From positions 17,230,578 to 17,294,577 of the forward strand of contig CAMZMU010000071.1 in the NCBI GenBank assembly GCA_947311845.1: a DNA stretch of 64,000 bases, written 5' to 3'. The translations under genes were made by a program, and so were the position numbers. The stretch is from Poa pratensis (Eukaryota; Streptophyta; Magnoliopsida; Poales; Poaceae). Below, piece after piece: positions 20,846 through 32,130 of the stretch (positions are counted from its first letter, which is position 1; each line of letters begins with the position of its first letter). The notes below the pieces were generated by a model. That model was not told where the DNA came from, ran no database searches, and saw only the letters and a program-made list of their open reading frames with translations.

Positions 20846-20866
20846 TGCCCGTGCGTTGCAACGGGT
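20846..20866 (-). other. Helitron 3' terminal hairpin
   Basis: The plus strand reads gcccgtgcgttgcaacgggt. On the minus strand this forms a short GC-rich stem-loop ending a few bases before the terminal CTAG at 20837-20840. This is the standard Helitron termination signal. Confidence 0.8.
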
Positions 20867-22386
20867 ATGAAATAAATCAAATATCTTATGTTCATTTTTT
20901 TGTTCTATTATCGTTTTAAAAGTATGTTACCTTTCTTCCCCGACTTCACTACCCTTGCATGTCTCATTATACAACAATCCTCACAAAAAGTAAAATTGAT
21001 CACTTTCTAATCTTCTTTGCGTATGTCATGGGTATCCAAAGCCATATTTCCGAACTATTATTTTATCTCATCCACAACCAAATTAATCTTCGACTAAGAA
21101 AATAATTTGGAGCAACTTCAAACAATTCAACCTAAAATAATTGAAATAAAAACTGTATGTATTCATTAGAATAACAGAATAGAATAGTCTCCGCCGTTGA
21201 ACTGCCTAGGTTCTACAGGCGAGCTACCAGGCGCAGCGGTTGCCGTACTGCTGCCAGAGCTGAACTATCTGTGTTCATCTCCATCTCTGAAGATTTCTCT
21301 CTCTCTGAATCCCTATGATCTGAGCCTCCTGCCCTCTCTCAATACTATCTGTGTGTTCTCCGAAGGCTTGAATTCTGCATAGTGCAGTCATCAGCCCAAA
21401 GCATAGAAGTGCGCCACGCAGAGCAGCATCAAGCTGAGCAGAATAAATGAGGAAGAGAGGCCGTACGCGAAAATCCTGCTATTTTTTAAATAATACATTT
21501 TTTCAAATATTTTTTAAAAAAATACGTATTTTACGATATTTTCACAAATAATATAGCCTCGGCTTCACAGCAACCGACAGAAGCGACTGTATTGTATAAT
21601 TTTCATCCAGCAGAAGGCAATTGAACGTAGGACTGTCCTCTCTCTCATACTTTCCCCAATTTTCCTGTACTCCCAATCTTGCTTGTTCGTTCTTGTCGTA
21701 AAATGCCACAGTAAAATTAGGAAATTGGTACTTATATCTGAAGATCAAATGTGGTCAAATATTTTAACTGATTCTAAAATAGTTACCAACTTACCGTAAA
21801 TGCCAGAGTAAAATTAGGAAATTGGCACTTATATTTGAAGACTGAATTTGACCATATATCTAACTGATTTTAAAATTACTACCAACTTGTTATAAGATGA
21901 AACTAAAATGGGCGACGTTATATGCTTGAGCAGAAACAGAGTACATTTTAATCTGAAATCATACACACCTGAAAGGTTCATCTCCAGTGTGTTTGAGTTC
22001 TCCAGCTGCATCACGGTAGAAAAGATGGCTCGTCAACTCAGCTTTCTCGATACCGAACATGTCAGAAAGCCGGCCATATAGCTCTTCATACGAGCCAACA
22101 GCAGTGAGGTCAAGCGTGCGCCCGACGTCCTCTGATTGCATGAATATCTTGCAGTGCGCGGTTTCCAACCCAAGATCAAGTACCTTGTCATCTTGGCACA
22201 ATGGAACTCCTCCACAGGACAAGTTCTCTGTGTTGCTTTGGGGGCTTGCAAGATCGGAGTTATTCGTCGACCTCTCTTCCTAGCAGCCGATGGAGAGAAA
22301 CCTCCAGAATTACCTAAAGTAATCTGCTGCTCCGTTAGTATGGGCTTCCCAAAGAGCATCAGCTGGCTGGGTGCAGCCTTTTTGAC

Positions 22387-22853
22387 GGACAGAGATCCAG
22401 TGACTTCACCACGTGAAGTCACGCTGCATCTTTAGGCATCTGGTTGCCCTCCGATTTCAATCCAACGGACAAGATTCAACAAAAAACTGAACTCGAAATT
22501 CAAACTTTTTAGAAAAAATTGAAAAAATTCGAGCAGGTAGTATATAGTCCGTTGTGTATTCTGTGAATTTTTCATTTTATTTGGATTCGTCGTTTATGGT
22601 TTAATGGCTTTTTAAGTTCAAAACTTGAAACGCTATTTGTTGATAAACCAATTATCTAAATTAATCAAAAAAATGACAGAATACATAACGGGATATATAC
22701 TACTTGCTGGAATTTTTTCAATTTTTTCTGAAAATTTTGAATTTCGAGTTCAGTTTTTTGTTGAATCTTGTCCGTTGGATTGAAATCGGAGGGCAACCAG
22801 ATGCCTAAAGATGCAGCGTGACTTCACGTGGTGAAGTCACTGGATCTCTGTCC
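22387..22853. mobile_element. Mutator-type MITE inserted in the captured ARF gene
   Basis: Ends are GGACAGAGATCCAGTGACTT and its complement. The inverted repeats extend over more than 100 bp and include the 'caccacgtgaagtcacgctg' palindromic part. The 9-bp target duplication CTTTTTGAC is at 22378-22386 and 22854-22862. Removing the element and one repeat restores a continuous codon run of the ARF family in that exon, so it entered after gene capture or in the parent gene. Confidence 0.88.
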
Positions 22854-23070
22854 CTTTTTGACATCCGATTTCTTGCCGTTCTGGTGATGACTACCAATGG
22901 TCAACACGCACGAGATGTCGTCTCGCGCCGCTGTCGGATGACCGATGATGAGCCCGGCAGCGATCCTCAGCTGCGCGCCGCCGTGATCGAACTGGTGAAG
23001 CCCGTGCGGTGACAGACTCGACTGCAGTTTGTTGAGGAGGAGATCTGATAAAGATATACCAAAATTAGCA

Positions 23071-23091
23071 TGCCTGGCTCCCTGTATGCCT
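23071..23091 (-). promoter_or_regulatory. miR160 target site within the captured ARF fragment
   Basis: The plus strand at 23071-23090 reads tgcctggctccctgtatgcc, the first 20 bases of the conserved plant miR160 sequence. The ARF-sense (minus) strand is therefore a nearly perfect miR160 target, with only the last pairing base different. It encodes the conserved GIQGARHA residues. If the Helitron is transcribed on this strand, the RNA could be cleaved by or sequester miR160. Confidence 0.85.
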
Positions 23092-24473
23092 GCAGGAGTA
23101 CCGTCCAGGAAGTAGCACATCGGACCGACCCCGCGCCCGAGCGGGTTTCCGTGGAACATCGGCGCCGGAAACTGGCCGTCGTGCGGGAGGTCCGGGTAGA
23201 ACGGAACACAGAGCTTCTTCCTAGGAGGCGAGAACGGAGCGAGGTGAATGGCCGGCATGTTTGAGACCAGCTCAACCAACCATGGACTCACCCTCTTCAC
23301 ATTCTGCAACAAGTCCGGTTCATCCCAACTCACCTGCACGATGCCATTCCAGGCGAGAATTCAGTATTGTGAAAAGAGATCAAGCGCAATCAATGAGTCA
23401 ATGCAAGGATTTGTACAGAATTGAATACACATGACATGATGGAGAAGTGGAGATGTATGTAGTACTCCTACCTGAAGAAGTCTCCAAGGTGAATCTGGCC
23501 ATCGAATGGGGTCAGCCACCTGCACGGCCGACACAGTCCCCATGAACCAGCTGATCCTGGACGAGTCCTCCATCTCGAAGGCCATCTTGAACCTCATGCC
23601 GGGGCACCAGTGGGTGCGCATGGCCGCCCTGACCGCGGCCGCCTTGACGCAGAACTCCGGCGTGCTCGCCCTCGGGTAGTAGAGCACGTCGAACGGCTGT
23701 CCACTGACGGCAAGATTGGCCGCCTCGGCGACCTCCTCTGGCCGCACCCTCGCCCGAGTCGCCTTATTCCCCCTCACCATCTTGTTGCTGTCGCCGTCCT
23801 CCTCTGCTCTGAGGTACATGGAGAACCCCCCGTAATTGCCACCCACCGCAGCCGGGTGCGGCGGCGGCAGCTCGGGGCCACCGATGCCCCCTTTCTTGGC
23901 GCGCCGGATGCCGACACAGATGTCCCCGTTCTCTGTCCTCATGAAGACGATGGAGTCCCCGGCGACGAGCTTCTTCGGGTTGACGAATGAGCTCCACCCC
24001 GTGGTGAGCAGGTGGCGCCACGGCGTGCCACGGTAGATGTGCCGGAACTTCCACACCACGCCGTGCACGTCCTTGGCGAGGACCGTCTGCACCGGCGGGT
24101 CGGCGGAGTAGTCGAGCTGCGGGAAGATGGTCTCGGCGCAGTAGCGCGGCACGGAGAAGCCGCCGCCGTTGTTGGCGTCCGACTGCGTCAGCGTCTTGGC
24201 GAAAGACGCCGGCTTGCCGCCGCCGTCCTCCTGGTGCGCCGCGGCGAGGGCAATGGCGTCGTCGGCGCCGGCGTCCTGGGGGGCGGGGAGTGCCGGATCC
24301 TGGCGAAGACCTCGTCGGTGTCCGGGTCGGCCACGTTGGAGGAGGTGAAAAGATCTGAACCGGTATGACTTACGGATGGCAGTGATGGGTAATATGTATT
24401 AAAACGCAGGGGTAAAATCGGAAAACTAAAAAACGTACCAACCATCACCTCTAGCAATATTATATAGTAGAGA

Positions 24474-25805
24474 TTCTGATTGCTTATATGTGGGTTGCCT
24501 AGTAGTATGTCGTTGGCACCAACATGCCGGTTTTGATATCTGAGTCTAAACTATTTGGTACTAGCCCTGGTTGGCTCAGCTGAAATAACTGTGTTACGGT
24601 ACCGCCAACATACAAAAAACTAAGCATATATGTCAGATAAATATTAAAGCGGGCCACATAAAATTTACAACCCATAAGTTTTATTCATAAAACTGCCGGC
24701 TTAGGTCTTAAAATTGTCCAGCTTATATTAAAAGTACATCTTAATGCAACTATGTTTACTATGCAGGATACTTGACACTCGGAGGGATGCAATCTCATCA
24801 TTTTCATCAAGTATGGAGCCGCCTTTTCGTCAAGGCGGTACAAACCTCGACAACTACCATCTTTCGATGTACAACGCCACAAGTTTTTCTGAGCATCGGG
24901 CCGACTTTCAAGTACGTCGACCCAACGCTCGGGGCTGCAGATAGGCGGATCAAGAAAAACTCTGGCCAACGAAGCCCGGGGGCTCGACATCAACATTGCC
25001 CCTCGCCAGATACTCGGGGGCTTGACATCGACAATGCCTTCGCCAGATATTTGGTGGTTGCACGACATGCAGTTCTATCATCGGCGACACGCCCGCCTCG
25101 TTTGTCAGCAACAAGGTCGCCTCCGTGGCACAACCGCCTTGTTGTCAGTAATACGATCGCCTCCGTGGCACGGCCGCATTGTCGTCAGCGACACGACTGC
25201 CATCACCGCCTCCGTGGCACAACCGCTTTGTTGTCAGCAACACGATCGCCTCGGAAGCACGGCCGCCTTGTCGTTAGCGACACGGCCGCCATCATCGTGT
25301 TTGGATTAAACGAATTCATCGCCAGATTGTTAGCTATTGTTTCCAATCGCCCAAACCTGGCCAGTTTGAGAAGACATCGATTGGTACAAAACAATAAAGC
25401 TTTATGTTCTGGCTTAATTGCTAACGTGGCAAGGTCGCTTTGTCGTCAGCGACATGGTCGCCACCATCGCCTCCATGGCACGGCAGAAATGCCATCATGA
25501 CGTTGCTCCGTCTCTCCTCAAGATCAAACTGTCGTGGACCCAGGATGACATGGACACGTCAACTATTGACTTAACTAGTCAAATTGACTAGACCTTGCCT
25601 AGAAGATTCCTAACATGAGGTCAGACCGTCTTTCCCATGTGTTAGTCGAAGGTGGCGTCACTCCGGCTTTATTTATACGGATTGCCACCTTCTTTTTTAC
25701 TTCGGAATGCTTCAACCTCTTCAGCCGCCTAAATTCAAGAAACAAGACGGACATCGCTCAAGACGAAGACGACAACTGGAGAACTTAAACCTTTCCGGGG
25801 GCTAA
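24474..25805 (+). repeat. Interior of the non-autonomous LTR element with ~39-bp repeats
   Basis: No gag or pol domain is visible. Between about 25085 and 25480, units containing 'cgcctccgtggcac' plus 'gttgtcagcaacacga'-like text recur with spacings of 39-49 bp (25119, 25158, 25207, and a variant near 25246). The long plus ORF at 24772-25500 is low-complexity (His, Arg, Ser) and produced by these repeats. A purine-rich tract precedes the 3' LTR at 25806. Confidence 0.6.
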
Positions 25806-25913
25806 TGTTGGGGATATACCAAGTGAGGATATCCTTGAGATGGATCAATCCGGCTTGGTGAAGGTAGCCTGACATTAGCGGCCCAGCAAGCTGACGACAA
25901 GGAAGATGGTGAC
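25806..25913 (+). repeat. 3' LTR of the outer LTR element, left piece
   Basis: It starts TGTTGGGGAT and is colinear with 18881-18988. It is cut at 25913 by the Gypsy element and continues at 33889. GTGAC at 25909-25913 is the left copy of the inner element's target duplication. Confidence 0.88.
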
Positions 25914-27677
25914 TGATGCATGTAAAATGCATACATGAACTTTGCACTATATCACACATATTCCAATCATATTTGCATCATATAAGGGTTATATTACTGT
26001 TATTTAATGATTTTAGGAAATAAATCAATTGTTTCCTATTTTTATGGAATTAACCCTGCGTAGGCAGAAAACCCTATTTCTTTCCTTTTATGTTTCAGGG
26101 ACCCAAACGTCGTCCAAAAATTATGGAAAAATACAGGCGTCAGTATTTTGGAAGGAGGAAGACCTCGGAGCGAAGGAAGCAAGCAAACGGAGGCCAGAAG
26201 GCCGAAAGGGGGTGGCCCACGCGGCCAGGTACTGTGGCCGCGTGGGGCCCACTCGTTTGGCCTCGTGGCTCCGCTGCCGTCGATCTTTCGTCCACCGACT
26301 CCGTCTTGACCTAAAAACGCCTATAAAAAAGGTCCCCTGGCGTTTCGCGAAGGGAGCGCCGCACAAACACAGAAACACCGAAACGGAGATCAGGAGCTGC
26401 AGATTGGAGGGGGAAAACTCCGGCGGGGCGCTGCCGGTGTGGTCTCCATCCTCTCCATCGACTTCTCCACCGTCTCCATGATGAAGAGGGAGTAGTCCAC
26501 CTCTGGACTATGGGTTTGTGGAAGTAACTTATGTATCTCTCCTCTCTTGAGCTTCACTAATTAGTACCGTATGAGCTGCTGAACATGATTACGGTCATAT
26601 TTGTAATACCTATGTGGTGGATCTTTCTATGAGTTAATATATGTTTGAGATTGCAATGTTTGTTTCAGTTATGAGTATAGATGCATATTATGTACCCCGT
26701 TCTTGTCTACTTGTTATGATCAAGCATGTTTATGAGAGCGTGTGTGGGGGAACGTGTGCATTAGTTGGAGTAACGGGGAGTGGTGAGTGCGGTAAGCTGA
26801 CAACTTAATATCGCGATCCACTTGGGTGTTTACCTTACTTTGTTACCTCACTAGGGATAAACAAAAATACCATGCTGCAAGGGTTGAGGGTGACCAAGCT
26901 TCTTCCTGTGACTAGATCCAGCATGTTCTTATTTTCACTTCATGTCATGAAACTTATTGCTATACTCTGAGTCATCTTAATTACTGAGGTGTTATGATTT
27001 GGTTCGCATCTTGGTGGAGTATAAGAGAGACTAATAACCAAAAGGTCTCTATGTTAGGACGTGATGCCCATATATCTAAGTAACTTGTTATCAAACTTTG
27101 TGTTGCAATCTCATATGTTAACTCTGTGTGTGTTCCATTGTCTGCCACTTTATAAAGAGAGAGTGCATTTGTGAAACCATGAACCCCGGTCCATTTTTAA
27201 TCATAAGAAACACCTTTCCAACACCATATACCACTTTTCTATTTTCAGCCATCATTAAATCCGAAAATACAAAAATACTTTTCATCTTGCATACATCATT
27301 AAAAAACCCAAAAATATCATTTACCATTGCATCCACCACCATTGCATATTTATTTCCTGTTTGCATTGCATAACTATCTTGATATCATTCTTACACCTTG
27401 TGCTTGACAACCACAGGTGAGGTTGAGGACCAAAACATTTAACTTTGTTTTGTAGGTAACCAAAAGAAGGATAAGAAGATATATCTTCACTACTGATTCC
27501 CCGAGAGTTCGATATTAAACCCTCGAGTCACCCTCGTGGGGAAAACGTCTTCCACTACTACACACTCTGCACTTGGAGTCTCAACCTAACCCATTTACTT
27601 TTGACGCAGGTAACTACGCACCGGAGATCAACAAAGTGTTTTCTGGCGTCGTAGATCAACCTCTTCAAGGGCCATCA
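25914..27677 (+). repeat. 5' LTR of the inner Gypsy element
   Basis: It begins TGATGCATG and ends CCATCA. A GC-rich promoter-like part spans about 26090-26480, with 'tataaaaaagg' near 26322 as a likely TATA box. A 'ggcgtcgtagatcaacctct' tail recurs in the 3' LTR. Confidence 0.9.
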
Positions 27678-27688
27678 AGACTGTTTTC

Positions 27689-27706
27689 TGGCGCCGTTGC
27701 CGGGGA
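27689..27706 (+). promoter_or_regulatory. Primer-binding site (tRNA-Asp type)
   Basis: TGGCGCCGTTGCCGGGGA lies 11 bases after the 5' LTR. It is complementary to the 3' end of plant tRNA-Asp, whose terminal bases are ...CCCGGCAACGGCGCCA. Minus-strand DNA synthesis of the element would start here. Confidence 0.85.
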
Positions 27707-27950
27707 ATCATAGCTGAGAGATTTATCCAAGGGTGTGCATCATCGCATTCATCTCACAACGAAGTCAACTTCACCAACTTGTGCTAACACCTAAGCTTGG
27801 GGAGGTTGCACCTACGTGAGCACCATCTTATCCATCTTTACTTACAAAGCAATTTATTTGTTTTGTTAGTGTCATTGCATATCATATTCCGCTTGCATAT
27901 TTATTTTCAGTTTTGCATAAAAAATAAAAAATACAAAAAAACTTGCTAAA

Positions 27951-28960
27951 ATGGGAGAAAGAACTAATTGTGTGACTACACAAACACTCCAAATGATCAA
28001 TTTATTGCTAGAGCTATTGCCACACCTAAGATAAATGCTGAGAGTTATGAAGTAAGTCCTAGTTTGTTGAACTTGATAACTAGGGAACAATTTGGTGGTA
28101 GTGCTATGGAGGATGCCTCTATGCATCTTCATGACTTTGTTGAAATATGTGACATGCAAAAGTTTAAAAATGTGGAAAGTGATATCCTAAAACTGAAGTT
28201 ATTTCCTTTCTCACTTAGAGGAAAAGCTAAAGAGTGGTTGCATTCATTACCTATTGATAGCATTAAAACTTGGGATGATCTAAAAGAAGCTTTCATTAAG
28301 AAATATTATCCCCCTGTTAAAATTTTGCAAAATAGAAACAACATTCTTTCTTTTAGGCAAAATGAAAATGAACATGTTGCTATGGCTTGGGATAGGATAA
28401 AACTTATGCTTAGAACTTGTCCCTCACATGGAGTTAATGAATGGACCATATTACACTCTTTCTACAATGGTTTAAACTACATGTCTAGAAATATACTTGA
28501 TTCTGCTGCTGGAGGTGCTTTTATGAGTAAGACTATAGTAGAAGCTAAAAACATATTGGAAAGCATTTTGCAAAACTATAGTCAATGGCATACTGATAGG
28601 GCACCCAACCCATCTAAGAAAGTGAATTCTATTGAGGAAACTAATGATTTGTCATCTAAAATGGATACTATTCTTGCTTTGCTTAATAAACCTAGTGTTG
28701 AAAATGTTCCTTTGCAAGAACTAGTTGGTAACAATTCTGAAAATATTGATGTCAACTTCATTAGGAACTATGGTAATAATGGGTATGGTAACAACAATTA
28801 TAACTCCTACAATAAACCCCCATATGTGCCAAATAAATATGCTTCTAGTGGTAATGTTTCTAGTGACTTGGAAAACACCATTAGATCTTTTATCTACTCA
28901 AAAGGAGCTTAATAAGGAATTTATCTCTAAGTTTGAAAAACAAGACTCTTGTTTGAAAGG
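27951..28960 (+). pseudogene. Gypsy gag (capsid) gene, frameshifted
   Basis: An ATG at 27951 opens a short frame (MGERTN...). The main gag frame begins upstream of 27968 in a different phase and stays open to 28912. It contains the Retrotrans_gag region: FPFSLRGKAKEWLHSLP, then TWDDLKEAFIKKYYP, an FRQNENEHVAMAWDR helix, and an HSFYNGLNYMSRNILDSAAGG segment, followed by an Asn/Tyr-rich linker. Frame changes near 27985, 28895 and 28950 separate it from the start and from the protease part. Gag would form the virus-like particle of the element. No zinc knuckle is visible. Confidence 0.8.
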
Positions 28961-29779
28961 GTAGATCAGCTTACTAAGGAAGTCTCATCATTAAAGAGCA
29001 TCATTACAGCCCAAAAACATGAGGAAACAATTAAATATTGCCAAGAGGTTATCAATAAGTCTTGGGAACACATTCATGAGCAAGAGAGAATTGCTAAAGA
29101 ATCTATTGGGGTAATGAAAGAGGTAGAAGTTGAGGAAGTTAAAATGCTTAGTGAAGTCAAGGATCCTTTGCTTGACTTAGAAAATTGTAGCTTGCATGAA
29201 TTAATATCTATCTTACAAAAATTTGCAAGTGATCCTTCCATCAACACTAATCAAGCTGGCTTTGGTTCTTATATTGCTAATCATGTCTTGAAAGAAAAGA
29301 TTGCTAGGTACAACCAAGAGGCTATGATACCACCTAAGCTTGGGGATATGTGGATTCCTAAGGTACTAGTAACTATTGGAAAAGAGACACACCATGCTAT
29401 ACTTGATCTAGGATCTAGTGTCTCTGTTTTATCTAAAGAACTATATGAAGTGCTTGAATTGAAAAATCTTGAAAAATGCTCCATTGAACTTGCACTTGCT
29501 GATGACTCTATTAAACATGCTTTAGGAAAAGTAAGTGATGTTATGGTGGAGTTACATATGACTTTTGTGCCTGTGGATTTTCTAATCATGGATATGGGGA
29601 ATAAAACCTCTAGTCCTATTATTCTTGGAAGACCTTTTCTTCGTACCACAGGTGCCATCATTGATTCAAAGGAAGGGAATGTGAAGTTTCAGTTCCCACA
29701 CAAGAAGTGCATGGAACACTTCCCAAGGAAGAGGGAACCACCAAAGTTCAAGCTCCCTCATGAGCTTCGTCCACAATAA
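28961..29779 (+). CDS. Gypsy gag C-terminal region plus aspartic protease
   Basis: The open frame starts with a coiled-coil-like stretch (VDQLTKEVSSLKSIITAQ...). It contains a retropepsin-like fold in which the expected DTGSS/DSGAS-type active site reads DLGSSVSVLS, followed by LADDSIKHALGKV, VDFLIMDM, and ILGRPFLRTTGAIID, a typical Gypsy protease end. It stops at 29777-29779 after LPHELRPQ, with no reverse transcriptase. The catalytic DTG/DSG triplet appears as DLG, a possible loss of activity. A first ATG exists at 28949, but the natural product would be part of a Gag-Pro polyprotein. Confidence 0.75.
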   Translation, partial: VDQLTKEVSSLKSIITAQKHEETIKYCQEVINKSWEHIHEQERIAKESIGVMKEVEVEEVKMLSEVKDPLLDLENCSLHELISILQKFASDPSINTNQAGFGSYIANHVLKEKIARYNQEAMIPPKLGDMWIPKVLVTIGKETHHAILDLGSSVSVLSKELYEVLELKNLEKCSIELALADDSIKHALGKVSDVMVELHMTFVPVDFLIMDMGNKTSSPIILGRPFLRTTGAIIDSKEGNVKFQFPHKKCMEHFPRKREPPKFKLPHELRPQ

Positions 29780-32130
29780 ACAACAAGTAAGAAGCCTAGC
29801 TATATGGCTATAAAGAAAGCGCTTTGCGGGAGGCAACCCGGTTATTTTTTGTGTGATTTTCTTTGTGTCCTCTTGCTGTAACAAGAGACTTTGTGTCTAG
29901 TTTAGGTTCTGGAATTTTCAATAAAGTGCCAAGTTTTACCCTTTTTGGTTTGAAAAAGTTGCTTATAGCGTTCGGAGATTTTATTCCTGCACGAATCAGT
30001 GCACGGTATGATTTTTAATTCTTATTCTGTAACTCCGAATGAGCTCATATTTGAACTGTAGTTGCAACTTTTCATCCTCTGTATGCATGAATTTTTCGGA
30101 ATTTTTCGAGAAAGTTTGGTAGGGTAGAAAAATACGTTTTGCTGCTGCTGTTTTTCTGGACAGATTCTGTCCCATTTTGTTTGATGCATGCTTTGAGCTT
30201 TTAAGTTGAATCTTTTTGATCCAATTGAGTTTATGAGTAGGCATACAACATTATACACTTTCTGGACATCTCATATGAATTTTTGTTCAAGGATTATATG
30301 CAGCAAGAAACATATTTGTTTATCACTATTAATGCACCCCACAGAAAAGAAATGGGAGAAACGGTGTTTTGAAGTTTTTTCACAGGGATTGGAGGAGATG
30401 CACCAAGAGTTATCCAAGGATGGTGAAGACCATAAGCTTGGGGATGTGAAGACAACCCCGCTGGACCTACACACTCTCGGTTTGCGCACGTCCAACTTCT
30501 GTTTTTCGATCGAAACACTTTATCGCATAAACTTGGAGCGTCTTTTGTTTTGTTTTGGTTTGATTTGTTTTGAGAGACCACCACACTATCATTTATATAT
30601 GGGAGAGCTACTGGAAATATGGGTTGAAATATGTTGGATGCTTTTATAAGATTGGGAAAAGGGATGTTTGAGTTGATTTTTAATGATACATATAGTTGCA
30701 TGATTCATGAGCTTGTTTATGAGTAATAGTTTGCAAATCCTTTTTGAAGAGCTATAACTTATTCATGTTTTGGTGCTGATTGTTATTTTACTTGGTTTAA
30801 CATGGATTAGTTAGTTCTATGGACACTCATGCATGCATCTAGATGGTCAACTTTCTCCCTTTTGCTAGCCCAAAAACTCCAACAAGTCAAAACTTGTTTC
30901 CAACACCTTCAACCAAAGTTATTCCAGTGAGTCCACCATATCTACCTACTAGCTATATGCTATTCCGAGTATGTTCATCATGATATTTGTGTTATCTATA
31001 CCTCTGAATGAAAATGATTATGTTATTGATTGCCATGGGAAAAGTTGGTTATATAGCTCTCATGAACTTGATGCACATTTTTACTATCATTGCTATAAAT
31101 AAAACATGACCCATTGTGATTAAGATTATGATGCTAGTGGCTTGATAAATGTCCAGGTTGGGAGTTAGCCCATATGTGCTGTCACATGCAAAGCTTTCAA
31201 CATGCTCCATTTAGTTGATATCATGTGCTTTTGTCTATGGATGCCTATCATGGTGAAATAAGGGGAAAAGATTTAGTTTGAATGAGTTTGTATAAATGGT
31301 TAGAGAGACGCCTGGGCCGCTAATCTAAGCCATGCATTATTCATGGTGGAAATTTACTTACATGCTATGGTGAATTATCTATGACACACCTTACAATAAA
31401 AAGCTATTCCAATGGTAAATAAAAAGGGTGTTGAGGTGTTCATCTTGTTTGTTTGTCTTGTCATTTTGATATGGGCTTGTTCCATATCCTGGGACAAGAG
31501 GTACCCCAGTTGACGCTCTTGATGATACTATTATTACTTACAATGATAGATAACTTGAACTTGCTTTTCCCAAGTTGAGTAACTCATGGTGTAGGTACTT
31601 GTATTCAAGGGGCATGAGACATCCAACCTTTACTTTGTCAAGCACACTACTCATATTTGCTCTCACATTAAACTATAATCATTCAAGATGCTATGATAGG
31701 GGAATGAGAGCTTGACACCAAGTATTACCACATTGCAATCATTAACTTAAGTAGGAGAGTTTGGAGGTTAGATGAAACTTATGCATGCTTTACCTCTACT
31801 CACTTATTCATCTTTCCAAAGTGTCCACCAAACATATTCAGATTTTCATCATCACTCTATGGACCACATGTATGCAAAAGTAAGAATGTCCATATTACTT
31901 GCTACTATGTTACACTTTGTGAACTATCATTGAACATCCTTGCATTGAATACTTGATATCACTTCATAAACTGTTTTGCATATTGCTACTCCTTTGAAGA
32001 ATGAATCATTTGACTCTATGTAGCAGTAGCAATCATCTTTGATATCCATTGTTAGTGCTATATTGCAAAGCCCATGTTAGTTTTATCACCTTCATACTCG
32101 AGGACGAGTATTGGTTAAGCTTGGGGATGT
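29780..32130 (+). other. Non-coding 3' internal region of the inner Gypsy element
   Basis: This is 2.35 kb with no pol genes. It contains 'aagcttggggatgtgaag' (about 30433) and 'aagcttggggatgttgatg' (about 32118) purine-rich tracts. The latter is the polypurine tract just before the 3' LTR. The second half resembles 1-929 of this window. Small ORFs such as 30206-30649 are low-information and not recognised. Confidence 0.7.

Larger units (their letters stand above)
21969..24345 (-). pseudogene. Captured auxin response factor (ARF10/16/17-clade) gene fragment
   Basis: Exon A (about 24345-23472) begins within the N-terminal part (NVADPDTDEVFARI). After a frameshift near 24290 it continues through the B3 DNA-binding domain (FSVPRYCAETIFPQLDYSADP, VWKFRHIYRGTPWRHLLTTG, LVAGDSIVFMRTENGD) and the ARF middle region (WFMGTVSAVQVADPIRWPDS). 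The donor is CAG|GTAGG. Exon B (23333-21969) begins VSWDEPDLLQNVKRVSPWLV and holds the miR160-pairing GIQGARHA segment. It ends with a PB1/AuxIAA domain (SYEELYGRLSDMFGIEKAE, HTGDEPFR) at a GT donor. The first residues and the last exon are missing. A second frameshift lies near 22270, and a 467-bp MITE interrupts exon B at a Lys-Lys codon pair. In intact plants such proteins are nuclear transcription factors that mostly repress auxin-response genes. This copy cannot make a full protein. Confidence 0.88.
20837..24473 (-). mobile_element. Helitron carrying a captured ARF gene
   Basis: Read on the minus strand, the element starts TCTCTACTATATAATATTGC (24473 downward), the canonical plant Helitron 5' end. 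It finishes with a small hairpin (20847-20865, cccgt...acgggc) followed after a short spacer by CTAG (20837-20840). The flanks are A on the left of CTAG (20836) and T after the start (24474), matching insertion between A and T without target duplication. It is 3.6 kb and has no Rep/helicase gene, so it is non-autonomous. Most of it is an auxin response factor gene fragment on the same strand as the Helitron. The 20841-21968 part is AT-rich and unrecognised. Confidence 0.85.

Noticed and set aside
24772..25500. A 242-aa ORF in the outer LTR element as gag
   Set aside because: The sequence is His/Arg/Ser low-complexity produced by the ~39-bp repeats, with no gag motif.
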